Positions 1-6,716 of a stretch of 8,415 nt of DNA are shown piece after piece. Every line of letters begins with the position of its first letter. The first letter of the stretch is position 1. The notes beneath the pieces were generated by a model. It did no database searches and was not told where the DNA came from. It worked only from the letters and a program-made list of their open reading frames with translations. Made by a program: the position numbers and the translations under genes. Origin of the DNA: Verrucomicrobiota bacterium. Lineage in GTDB: Bacteria > Verrucomicrobiota > Verrucomicrobiia > Limisphaerales > CAIQOK01. The DNA lies in contig JANYDP010000211.1 of NCBI GenBank assembly GCA_025363535.1, forward strand, positions 1-8,415, given 5' to 3'.

Positions 1-25
1 TGGAAACCGGCCGCCACCGCCACAC

Positions 26-829
26 ATGAAAATCATTCGCTACGAAGACAACCACGGGAACATCAACTATGCCGCGCAGCAGCGGGATGGTTCGGCGTTG
101 AAGCTCAACGGTTACCTTTATGCCTCGCCGCACATGACGTCCGAAAAAGCGCAGGTGGCCAGGCTGCTTGCCCCCGTCCAGCCGGCCGCGATCATCTGCA
201 TCGGCTTGAACTATCGCCAGCACGCGCAGGAAACCGGCGCGAACATTCCCGAATTTCCAGTCGTTTTCTACAAAGGCATCAACACCGTCCAGCATCCCGA
301 ACAACCGATCCACCTGCCCACGCACCTCAAAAGCAACCAAGTGGATTACGAATGTGAACTCGCCGTCGTCATCGGCAAGTCCTGCAAAAACGTCTCCCGG
401 AGAAACGCCCTCGACTACGTCCTCGGCTACACCTGCGCCAACGACGTGAGCGCCCGCGACTGGCAGAAGCAGTTCGGCGGCGGCCAGTGGAGTCGCGGCA
501 AATCCTTCGACACTTTCTGTCCGCTCGGCCCATGCCTCGTCACCCGCGATGAAATCCCCAACCCCAACGCGCTTCGCCTGCGCACCCTGCTCAACGGCCA
601 GCCGCAGCAGGATTCCAACACTGCCGACATGATCTTCGACGTGCCCGCATTGATCGAATTTCTCAGCGGCAGCACCACGCTGGTACCCGGCACGGTGATC
701 CTGACCGGCACCCCCGCAGGCGTCGGCATGGCGCAGAAACCCCCGCGCTGGCTGGCCGCCGGCGACAGCGTGACCATCGAGATTGAAAAAATCGGCGCGC
801 TGACCAACCCGGTCTTGCTGGAAAGTTAA
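26..829 (+). CDS. Fumarylacetoacetate hydrolase (FAH) family protein
   Basis: This 267-residue protein has the single FAH C-terminal-type domain that cleaves or decarboxylates beta-dicarbonyl substrates (acylpyruvases, oxaloacetate decarboxylases, 2-hydroxyhepta-2,4-diene-dioate isomerases) using Mg2+ or Mn2+. Visible family motifs are GLNYRQHAQETG (residues 60-71, with Y63, the likely catalytic H66, and E69), VDYECELAVVIGK (106-118, metal ligands E109 and E111), NDVSARDWQ (139-147, third metal ligand D140), GKSFDTFCPLGP (158-169, K159) and LTGTPAGVG (226-234). Length is typical of the short bacterial members. There is no signal peptide, so it is cytoplasmic. The frame is open to the left edge, but the sequence from the ATG at 26 looks like a normal N-terminus. 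No clear Shine-Dalgarno precedes it. The family is secure. The substrate cannot be told, because no catabolic neighbours are in view. Confidence 0.93.
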   Translation: MKIIRYEDNHGNINYAAQQRDGSALKLNGYLYASPHMTSEKAQVARLLAPVQPAAIICIGLNYRQHAQETGANIPEFPVVFYKGINTVQHPEQPIHLPTHLKSNQVDYECELAVVIGKSCKNVSRRNALDYVLGYTCANDVSARDWQKQFGGGQWSRGKSFDTFCPLGPCLVTRDEIPNPNALRLRTLLNGQPQQDSNTADMIFDVPALIEFLSGSTTLVPGTVILTGTPAGVGMAQKPPRWLAAGDSVTIEIEKIGALTNPVLLES

Positions 830-952
830 CCCCCGCGCGCCGGGATATTTTCCCGAACGCCCGCCGCCTTCAGATTTCCTGGTGCTTCTGCGTAAAGCGG
901 CTCAAGCGATCCTGAAATTGACCGAACTATGCGAGCAGATGCTTGTGACTTT

Positions 953-1135
953 ATGATTACGAAACACCCTTGGGAAAATTTATCCGACGAACAACGGAAC
1001 CTCTGGACGCAGCACGTCATCAAATTTTATCCGCCCAATACCGTCACTCCGGAGGAATCCATCGAGCTGGCGCGGGACGAATACCACGAGGCGGAATCCC
1101 TGCTGCCCGTGGCGGAAGTCTGCGCGGCGGATTGA
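953..1135 (+). CDS. Small hypothetical protein, acidic, about 60 residues
   Basis: I do not recognise this protein. From the ATG at 953 it has 60 residues. An in-frame ATG at 929 would add eight (MRADACDF), and neither start has a clear Shine-Dalgarno. The later start is preferred because MITKHPWENLSDEQ reads like a natural N-terminus. The protein is soluble and acidic. It has an aromatic N-terminal part (W, W, FYPP, roughly residues 7-31) and a probable helix rich in Glu and Ala (TPEESIELARDEYHEAESLLP, split here only as a description of residues near 33-52). Third codon positions are GC-rich in the second half, as in the neighbouring genes, which supports real coding. It lies 123 bp after the FAH gene and converges on dnaG with only 17 bp between the stops. 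It could be a regulator or accessory protein, but nothing visible assigns a role. Confidence 0.6.
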   Translation: MITKHPWENLSDEQRNLWTQHVIKFYPPNTVTPEESIELARDEYHEAESLLPVAEVCAAD

Positions 1136-1152
1136 GCGTCAGGTAAAACTCG

Positions 1153-3042
1153 TCAACCGAGCGCCAACGGCTGCCGCTTCAACACTCTCAGCTCCTGTTG
1201 CTGCCGCAACAAATTATCGCGCGTGACGTCGTCGGTCTCGGGATGATTGATCTGTTGAGCGGCCGCGAGCATTTGCCGGTCAATAAAAAGATTCCGCAAT
1301 TTTAGCGCGACATCCGCCAGTTGCACCGCCTGATCCTTGATCGGTCTTTCCTCCGTGGCGGCTTCGGTGATCAGGTTCCGCTGCTCCGCTGATTCACATT
1401 CGTCGAGAAACCCGCCGAGACTCGTCCAGGTTTGATGTTCCTCAACCGCCAGCCGCGCGGTCACGATCTGTCGCGCGGACGCGTTTTGAATCCAGTTGGG
1501 ATCCAGATTCGCCGCCGCCCAACCCGCGAGTTCCTCGTGCAGAAACAAGAGTTTGAGCAGCCAGAATTCATGCGCGGACGGACGTTCCACTTCGAGGGAA
1601 TCAAAGGGCACTTCTACGTCTGCTTCATCCGCGACAACCGGTTGCGCGCGCGAAGTTTTCTTGAACTCAACGCGAACAGCATCAGCGGAAACACCTAACC
1701 TCCCAGCAGTTTTTTGGGCATATTTATCAAGTAACACTGCATTCCCCGTTTTTTGGACGGCCTCATGCATCGCCTCCACGATTTTTCGACGGCCCAAATC
1801 GCTTGTAGCATCATTTGTCTTGCAAAGGCGTTCTAAGAGGAAGTCAAAAAAACCTAGCGCACTACTAACTAGCGCGTGAAACGCATCGACTCCAAACTCT
1901 CTAATATAACTATCCGGATCATGGGGTGCCGGAATGATCGCGACTGAAATCGATAGACCCGAAGGCAGCAAATCGTAAATTGTTTTCTGACTGTGCCGTC
2001 CGACATAAGAAGACTTCTTATCTCTAACCTGAACAAAAAGATCTGGTCCGGATGTCAAAAGAGTGTCAAGCGAACGCATTGTCGCGCTCTGCCCCGCGTT
2101 GTCCGAATCAAAGCAAAGCACAATTCTTTCGACGTAACGTTTAAGAATACGGGCATGCTGGTCTGTGAACGCAGTACCTTGCGGCGCTACAACATTCTGC
2201 ACGCCCGCCATGAAACACGCGATAAGATCGAGCTGACCTTCGCAAATAATGGCGAACCCGGCGTCGAGCAGCGCGCGTTTGGATTTGTCGAGGCCGAAGA
2301 AAACTTTGCTCTTGGTGAAAATGGGCGTCTCGGGCGAGTTGACGTACTTCGCGGTCTTTTCGTCGCCGGACAACACCCGTCCGCTGAAACCGATCACCCT
2401 GCCCTGCTCGTCGCAGATCGGAAACATCAGGCGTCCCCGAAAGCGGTCGTAGAACCGGTCGCCGCCTTCTTTCTTGATGATCAAACCTGCCTTCTCGACA
2501 AGCTCCTGATCGTAGCCTTTGCTCTTCGTCCAGTTGACGGTGTCATCCCACAACTCCGGCGCGGCACCGAGCCGAAACAGCTTGATCGCCTCCGCCGAGA
2601 CGCCGCGCTTGGCGAGATAGTCGCGGGCGAGCTGGCCGCCGGCTTCATTGGCGAGCGCGTTCTGCCAGCGCAGGGTGATGCCTTCGTGGATTTCCAGAAG
2701 CTTGCCCTTGATGTCACGCGACTCTTGTGCGGCGGGATTGTTGTCGAACTCCAACGGAATTTTCGCGCGGTCAGCGAGGCGCTTCACTGCTTCGGGAAAG
2801 GTCAGGTTCTCGTATTCCTTCACGAACGAAAACACGTCGCCGCCTTTGTGGCAGCCGAAGCAATGAAAAATCTGCTTGTGCGGATTGACGTTGAAGCTGG
2901 GGGATTTCTCCTTGTGGAACGGACAGAGCGCGGTGAAGTTCGCCCCGTTTTTTTTCAACGGCACATACGAACCGATGATGTCCACGATGTCGCTCGCGGC
3001 GCGGATCTGCTCCAGGGTGGTGGGTGAAAAAAATCCGGCCAT
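1153..3042 (-). CDS. dnaG: DNA primase DnaG, with an insertion in the Toprim domain
   Basis: DnaG synthesises the RNA primers for lagging-strand replication and is recruited by the replicative helicase. The 629-residue protein has the usual three parts. The first is an N-terminal CHC2 zinc-binding domain with C40, H43, C61 and C64 (CPFH and CFGC). The second is a catalytic core with the RNA-polymerase motif FYDRFRGRLMFPI (197-209) and a Toprim fold: E268 in EGQLD, D312 and D314 in FDSDNAG, and D375 and D377 in HDPDSYI. The third is an alpha-helical C-terminal helicase-binding region (about 488-629). The start ATG is preceded by GGGAG (3057-3053) about 10 nt upstream. Two features are odd. About 30 extra residues (333-362) lie between DSD and DPD compared with Bacillus or E. 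coli DnaG as I recall them. The segment encoding residues about 295-453 is also much richer in A/T than the rest. The frame is intact, so the gene is probably functional. It is the last gene of a minus-strand cluster, 41 bp after cvpA. Confidence 0.97.
   Translation of the reverse strand: MAGFFSPTTLEQIRAASDIVDIIGSYVPLKKNGANFTALCPFHKEKSPSFNVNPHKQIFHCFGCHKGGDVFSFVKEYENLTFPEAVKRLADRAKIPLEFDNNPAAQESRDIKGKLLEIHEGITLRWQNALANEAGGQLARDYLAKRGVSAEAIKLFRLGAAPELWDDTVNWTKSKGYDQELVEKAGLIIKKEGGDRFYDRFRGRLMFPICDEQGRVIGFSGRVLSGDEKTAKYVNSPETPIFTKSKVFFGLDKSKRALLDAGFAIICEGQLDLIACFMAGVQNVVAPQGTAFTDQHARILKRYVERIVLCFDSDNAGQSATMRSLDTLLTSGPDLFVQVRDKKSSYVGRHSQKTIYDLLPSGLSISVAIIPAPHDPDSYIREFGVDAFHALVSSALGFFDFLLERLCKTNDATSDLGRRKIVEAMHEAVQKTGNAVLLDKYAQKTAGRLGVSADAVRVEFKKTSRAQPVVADEADVEVPFDSLEVERPSAHEFWLLKLLFLHEELAGWAAANLDPNWIQNASARQIVTARLAVEEHQTWTSLGGFLDECESAEQRNLITEAATEERPIKDQAVQLADVALKLRNLFIDRQMLAAAQQINHPETDDVTRDNLLRQQQELRVLKRQPLALG
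1957..2046 (-). other. In-frame insertion of about 30 codons within the dnaG Toprim domain
   Basis: These codons encode DnaG residues 333-362, which start PDLFVQVRDKKSSYVG and end near LLPSG. In Bacillus DnaG, as I recall it, about 33 residues separate the first Asp of DSD from the first Asp of DPD. Here the distance is 63. Sequence on both sides (ATMRSLDTLLTSG before, LSISVAIIP after) aligns normally, so the extra residues form one block in the loop between a Toprim helix and the next strand. A perfect 8-bp inverted repeat lies near its centre. The boundaries are estimates from memory of homologues. Confidence 0.6.
2005..2021. repeat. Perfect short inverted repeat inside the dnaG insertion
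   Basis: ATAAGAAG (2005-2012) and CTTCTTAT (2014-2021) are exact reverse complements around a single A. The arms encode part of DKKSSYV in DnaG. With a one-base centre this is a near-perfect palindrome rather than an RNA hairpin with a loop. It may be chance in a lower-GC stretch, or a relic of the event that placed the insertion. Confidence 0.5.
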
Positions 3043-3083
3043 GGCGGTTCAACTCCCGCGCCACGCCGTTGCCGGACGGCGGC

Positions 3084-3698
3084 TCAGGGCACGGAAAATT
3101 CCTTGCGCGCGAGCTGGGTTTGCTCGGGCACGGTGGGCTTGATCAGCAGCCAGCTGAGTTGTTTCTTGATCCACGGGCCGGAATAAGATTTTTCAAAAAC
3201 CTGCGACTGTACGGAGTGCAGGCTAGGGAAAAAATCGCTGCCGTAAATCTCATTTTGATATTTCAGCTCGGCCTTCACTTCGGCGGGACTGAAATAGCGC
3301 GCGTTCAACAACGCCAGCAGGGCGAACGTGATGCACGTCACCTTGAGCATCCCGGCCAGCATGCCCAGATAAAACTCCCCATTGCCGAACGCGTCGCCGC
3401 TGAATAGTTTGCCCCCGGACGCCTTTTTCAGAAATCCGAACACGGCGGCGATCAGCAGGGCGGCTCCGGTGTAGGCCATCAAATTCGCGGAGAACATGCT
3501 GAAAAGGGCGGTGCTGCCGGTGATGAAATCCGCCGCCGGCTCATAGGCAAAGGCGCAGCCGATCACGATGGTCAGCCACTTCAAGGCACTCAGCAGTTCG
3601 ACCGACACGCCGTGCTTACGGCCCTGTTGTAGTCCCAAGAACAGCACAATCAGCAGCGCGATGTCGAACCAGTTAAACGGCAAATTATCAAAGCTCAT
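3084..3698 (-). CDS. CvpA-like integral membrane protein
   Basis: This 204-residue protein resembles the CvpA (colicin V production) family, small inner-membrane proteins of poorly defined role in secretion and envelope homeostasis. The family-like start FNWFDIALLIVLFLGLQQG (residues 8-26) leads into a first hydrophobic helix. Further hydrophobic segments lie near 37-53, 74-91 and 111-133, giving about four membrane spans. A hydrophilic, probably cytoplasmic or periplasmic, tail of about 70 residues follows (134-204). A longer reading starts at a TTG at 3734 (12 more residues). The ATG at 3698 is preferred because AGGA lies 6 nt upstream and because the family motif then begins near residue 8. 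It sits 97 bp after the TPR lipoprotein gene and 41 bp before dnaG, all on the same strand, so co-transcription is likely. In other bacteria cvpA is often next to purF. Family assignment is by motif and topology, so moderate to good. Confidence 0.75.
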   Translation of the reverse strand: MSFDNLPFNWFDIALLIVLFLGLQQGRKHGVSVELLSALKWLTIVIGCAFAYEPAADFITGSTALFSMFSANLMAYTGAALLIAAVFGFLKKASGGKLFSGDAFGNGEFYLGMLAGMLKVTCITFALLALLNARYFSPAEVKAELKYQNEIYGSDFFPSLHSVQSQVFEKSYSGPWIKKQLSWLLIKPTVPEQTQLARKEFSVP

Positions 3699-3704
3699 AG
3701 CGAG

Positions 3705-3708
3705 TCCT
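3705..3708 (-). promoter_or_regulatory. Ribosome binding site deciding the cvpA start
   Basis: AGGA on the minus strand is separated by 6 nt from the ATG at 3698. The alternative TTG start at 3734 has no comparable site upstream, so this short motif favours the ATG. Confidence 0.6.
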
Positions 3709-3795
3709 GTTCCCGTATCGGTCAAACCGGTCAAGGACTTGAGCGATTAATTGAACCGGGTGACCCTCCCGCCAACGCTTCGAACCGCCAGGGCA

Positions 3796-5493
3796 TCAGC
3801 GGGGATTGGCCACCAGCCAATCACGGATGGCCGGAGCCTGCGAATTGCGGGGATCCAGTTCGAGCACTTTCAAATAATGTTCGCGGGCCTGGGCGGGCTG
3901 GTGAAACTGCCGCGCATACAGATTTCCCAGCGCGAGATGCGCGCGCGGTTCGTCGGGATTTTGCTTGAGGACGTTCGCCAGTTCGTTGGCCGCGTCAAAA
4001 AAGAAATTCACCTGCTTGAGCACTTGCGCAAAATTCAGCCGGGCATCGGTGGAGTCCGGCCGGAGCGACAGCGCAAATTCCCCCGCGCTCAACGCCTGCG
4101 GCAGATCCCCCGCAGCGGCGGCGGCAATGCCCAGATTGTAGTACGCCTCAAAGTAAGCGGGGTCGGTGGCCGTGGCGTGGCGATACGACTGCAACGCGTC
4201 GGGCAGTTCCCCGGCGCGCTGGCTTTGCAAGCCCTGCAAAAAAAACTTCTCGGCTGCGAGCCGGTTGCCGGGCGCGAGTTTGGCGAGGGAATGATAATTG
4301 TAGCGGGCCACGCCGACCGAACTGGTCGCAGCCGGCCCGGCCACGACGGGCGCGGCGACGGCGGTCTTCGTGGAACCGGCGGTGACGGGCGGCAATGAAG
4401 TCACGGCAGGCGATTCTTTGGGACTGTGGCGGAATAAATTCAACGGGTTTATTTTTTGAAAAAAGCCCGGCTTGGCGGTTTTCGTCGTTTCCGCTTCGGT
4501 GGCCGCCGTTGAGTTTGCATCCGCTGAAACATCGTGCGCCAACTGCGCTTCGGGCGGCGCACTCACCCGGACCACCCCGGTCGTGAGTGCCGCCGCTGGC
4601 GCGGGATGGATGCCGTTGGTGGGCGGTTCCGGCTTCGCGAGCGGGACCGCGTGAACCGGCGCATTGTTGACGACCCGCGCCGGTGCCGGGTTGGAAACCG
4701 GCGGCACCGTGGTTCCATTTTGAACGACCCGACCGGCCGCGTTCAAGTCCTGCTCCAAGGCCGTGGCCGCCAGGTTGACCGCGTCCCAATTCGCCGGCCG
4801 CGCAGGCAACGCCAGATACTCGCGATATTTTTGCAGCGCGCGCGCGCGATTGTTCAGCGAATACTGCGAGACGATGGCCAGGTTGAGCAAAGCGGGCGCG
4901 TAATCCGGCTGCTGTTGCAACGCGGCTTCAAACCATTTGGCCGCCTCGGGCGAACGGCTGCGTTGCTGCTGGATCAACCCCAGTCCGTTCATGGCCTCGG
5001 GGTTTTGCGGACTGCCGCGCAGCGCCTCGGAGTAACTTTTTTCAGCGCCGATCAAGTCGCGGGTGCGCAGTTGCACGCTGCCGAGTTTGAGCCAGCCAGC
5101 GGTGGAATTTCCGCGTCGCAAGGTGAACGCGGCCAGTTCGGACTTGGCGTTATCCGGCCGGTTCTGCTCCAGCCAGAGGCAGCCCAGATTGAAATGCGTC
5201 TCCACCAGGTCACGATTGAGCTTCAACGCCTGCTGATAGGCCAAGACCGCATTGGTCACGTCCCCGGCGCGATGGCAGGCCACGCCGAGATAATTCCACG
5301 CCTGGGCGTTGGTGTTCATCAGCGCCGTCGCCTGCCGGAATTTTTCCACCGCCGCCGGATAATTTCCCTCGTCCAAAAAACGCACTCCCGACTGCAACGC
5401 GCGCGGCCCGGCCGGCGTGCAGCCGCCCAGCACCACGGCCAGCGCCAGCGCGGCGGGGGAAATTTTTTTTGCCAGATTTTTGATGGTTAGCAT
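3796..5493 (-). CDS. TPR-repeat lipoprotein with two TPR blocks and a disordered linker
   Basis: This protein of 565 residues (571 if the upstream ATG at 5511 is used) is probably anchored to a membrane and acts as a protein-interaction scaffold. Numbered from the ATG at 5511, it has a Lys-rich n-region, a hydrophobic stretch (LALAVVLGGC, 22-31) and a lipobox ending LGG-C31, which fits a lipoprotein signal peptide. A first TPR block covers about 35-235, with repeats such as AWNYLGVACHRAGDVTNAVL and THFNLGCLWLEQNRPDNAKS. A Pro/Ala/Thr-rich, low-complexity linker follows (about 262-400), and contains a short motif NPLNLF (355-360). A second TPR block covers about 420-560 (AYYNLGIAAAAAGDLPQAL, AHLALGNLYARQFHQPAQA). 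The ATG at 5493 is preferred because it gives a more normal signal peptide, but no strong ribosome site decides this. It is the first gene of the cluster that continues into cvpA and dnaG. The partner is unknown. The TPR and lipoprotein calls are firm, the specific role is not. Confidence 0.85.
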   Translation of the reverse strand: MLTIKNLAKKISPAALALAVVLGGCTPAGPRALQSGVRFLDEGNYPAAVEKFRQATALMNTNAQAWNYLGVACHRAGDVTNAVLAYQQALKLNRDLVETHFNLGCLWLEQNRPDNAKSELAAFTLRRGNSTAGWLKLGSVQLRTRDLIGAEKSYSEALRGSPQNPEAMNGLGLIQQQRSRSPEAAKWFEAALQQQPDYAPALLNLAIVSQYSLNNRARALQKYREYLALPARPANWDAVNLAATALEQDLNAAGRVVQNGTTVPPVSNPAPARVVNNAPVHAVPLAKPEPPTNGIHPAPAAALTTGVVRVSAPPEAQLAHDVSADANSTAATEAETTKTAKPGFFQKINPLNLFRHSPKESPAVTSLPPVTAGSTKTAVAAPVVAGPAATSSVGVARYNYHSLAKLAPGNRLAAEKFFLQGLQSQRAGELPDALQSYRHATATDPAYFEAYYNLGIAAAAAGDLPQALSAGEFALSLRPDSTDARLNFAQVLKQVNFFFDAANELANVLKQNPDEPRAHLALGNLYARQFHQPAQAREHYLKVLELDPRNSQAPAIRDWLVANPR

Positions 5494-5567
5494 CTCGGCT
5501 CGTGGTACCATTCGCGCTTGGCAGTGTCAAGAAACGCACACCAACAAATCGTAGAAATCATCTGTTA
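5494..5567. promoter_or_regulatory. Divergent intergenic region between the TPR lipoprotein and DUF362 genes
   Basis: These 74 bp must hold the minus-strand promoter for the TPR-cvpA-dnaG cluster and, if not served from elsewhere, the plus-strand promoter for the DUF362 gene. On the minus strand there is a perfect TTGACA (5530-5525), but 17 bp further only TACCAC (5507-5502), a poor -10. I see no convincing plus-strand pair and no operator-like repeat. Confidence 0.4.
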
Positions 5568-6632
5568 ATGACTGCACGCATCAAAAATCCCCGGCTTTTA
5601 TTCCAATGGGCGGGCGCACTCGCCGCGCTGCTGGGTTTTGCCATGCCAGCCCGCGCTGACACCAACCGCACACTCGCCGTCTCCCCTGCTCTTTCAGCCC
5701 AGGTGGTGATCGTCCACGACGCGGAGGCCACCCAAGATTTTGCGCCGCGCACCGACCGCATCGCGGTGATGGTCTCCCGCGCCCTCACCAATCTGACCGG
5801 GCGGGCCACGGTGTCAGCCGCCTGGCAGAGTCTGATTTCCACGCAGGACGTTGTCGGCATCAAAGTGTTTTCCGAGCCAGGCCCCTACAGCGGCACGCGG
5901 CCGGCGGTGGCGGGCGCGGTGGTGGCGGGTTTGCTGGCGGCCGGACTGCCACCCGACCACATCGTCCTTTGGGACCGGCGGCAGATTGATCTGCGGCTGG
6001 CCGGATTTGTCGCGCTCGCGAAGCAACTGGGTGTGCGCGTGGCCGGGAGCGCGGAAGCGGGCTACGACGAAACCGTTTTTTACGAAACGCCGCTGCTCGG
6101 CAATCTCGTCTGGGGCGACCTGGAATTCGGCAGTAAAAACCCCGGCGTCGGCCGGAAATCGTTCGTCTCCAAACTCGTCAAGGGGCAGATGACCAAGATC
6201 ATCAACATCACGCCGCTGATGAACAACAACGAAACCGGCGTGGCGGGAAATCTGTTCAGCCTCGCGCTGGGCAGCGTGGACAACACGACCCGCTTTGAAG
6301 CCGACGCCGACCGGATGACCCGCGCCGTGCCGGAAATTTATGCGCTGCCAGTCTTCAGTGATCGCGTGGTGCTGAACATCGTGGACGCGCTGATCTGCCA
6401 GTATGAAGGCGAGGAGCGCAGCCTGTTGCATTATTCGACCGTGCTGAATCAGCTCCGCTTCAGCCACGATCCGGTCGCTTTGGACATGTTGTCCATCCAG
6501 GAATTGAACGCCCAGCGCCAGGCCGCCCAGGCGCCGCCCGTCAAGGTCAACATGGAGCTGTACGAAAACGCCGCGTTGTTGGAACTCGGCGTCAGCGATC
6601 TGAAAAAAATTCAGGTGCTGAATCTTCGCTGA
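5568..6632 (+). CDS. Exported DUF362 domain protein
   Basis: A 354-residue protein from the ATG at 5568. A GTG at 5502 would add 22 residues in front of the signal peptide and is unlikely. The N-terminus has a Sec-type signal peptide: basic residues (RIKNPR), a hydrophobic core (about 10-26) and an ARA-D cleavage site after A30. The mature part resembles DUF362. Family-like features are VVGIKV (95-100), the GTRP motif (109-112) followed by an Ala/Gly/Val-rich helix, and IVLWDRRQIDLRLAGF (132-147). The later part has INITPLMNNNETGVAGN and ends in a conserved-looking helix (LELGVSDLKKI). Many DUF362 proteins carry ferredoxin-type cysteine clusters. This one has a single Cys (C277), so it cannot hold an iron-sulphur cluster by itself. 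The biochemical role is unknown. It is divergent from the TPR lipoprotein and 106 bp upstream of speA, which has its own likely promoter. Confidence 0.8.
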   Translation: MTARIKNPRLLFQWAGALAALLGFAMPARADTNRTLAVSPALSAQVVIVHDAEATQDFAPRTDRIAVMVSRALTNLTGRATVSAAWQSLISTQDVVGIKVFSEPGPYSGTRPAVAGAVVAGLLAAGLPPDHIVLWDRRQIDLRLAGFVALAKQLGVRVAGSAEAGYDETVFYETPLLGNLVWGDLEFGSKNPGVGRKSFVSKLVKGQMTKIINITPLMNNNETGVAGNLFSLALGSVDNTTRFEADADRMTRAVPEIYALPVFSDRVVLNIVDALICQYEGEERSLLHYSTVLNQLRFSHDPVALDMLSIQELNAQRQAAQAPPVKVNMELYENAALLELGVSDLKKIQVLNLR

Positions 6633-6688
6633 AACGGATTTGGCCGGTGGCCGCGCCCTCCGTCGCCAAAAATATTTCATCCCGCGTA

Positions 6689-6716
6689 TTGAATTCCCCG
6701 CGCAGACTTTTATAGT
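6689..6716 (+). promoter_or_regulatory. Candidate sigma-70-type promoter for speA
   Basis: TTGAAT (6689-6694, four of six matching TTGACA) is followed by a 16-bp spacer and TATAGT (6711-6716, five of six matching TATAAT). Transcription would start near 6723, giving a leader of only about 16 nt before the speA ATG at 6739. The site lies in the 106-bp gap after the DUF362 gene. It suggests that speA is transcribed on its own, although read-through from upstream is possible. Confidence 0.5.

Noticed and set aside
841..855. Possible hairpin CGGGA-TATTT-TCCCG shortly after the FAH stop codon
   Set aside because: The stem is only 5 bp and no T-run follows on the plus strand, so it is not a convincing intrinsic terminator.
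1993..3027. Long plus-strand open frame of 344 codons opposite dnaG
   Set aside because: It lies wholly antisense to a clear primase gene. Its translation is Arg/Val/Glu-rich without any family motif, as expected for a shadow frame in GC-rich DNA.
4836..4848. Alternating GC run in the TPR gene
   Set aside because: It is explained by codons for Arg-Ala-Arg-Ala in a GC-rich gene. Short and without a repeat structure beyond that.
4534..5490. Plus-strand open frame of 318 codons opposite the TPR gene
   Set aside because: Arg/Gln-rich low-information translation, antisense to well-formed TPR repeats. Treated as a shadow.
5502..5530. Minus-strand promoter with perfect TTGACA for the TPR gene
   Set aside because: The hexamer 17 bp downstream (TACCAC) matches the -10 consensus at only three positions, and the predicted start would leave virtually no leader before the ATG at 5493. 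Not called as a defined promoter.
5905..5945. Repetitive GGTGGCGGG-like stretch in the DUF362 gene
   Set aside because: It encodes an Ala/Gly/Val-rich helix that follows the GTRP motif in the family, so low complexity at the DNA level is expected.
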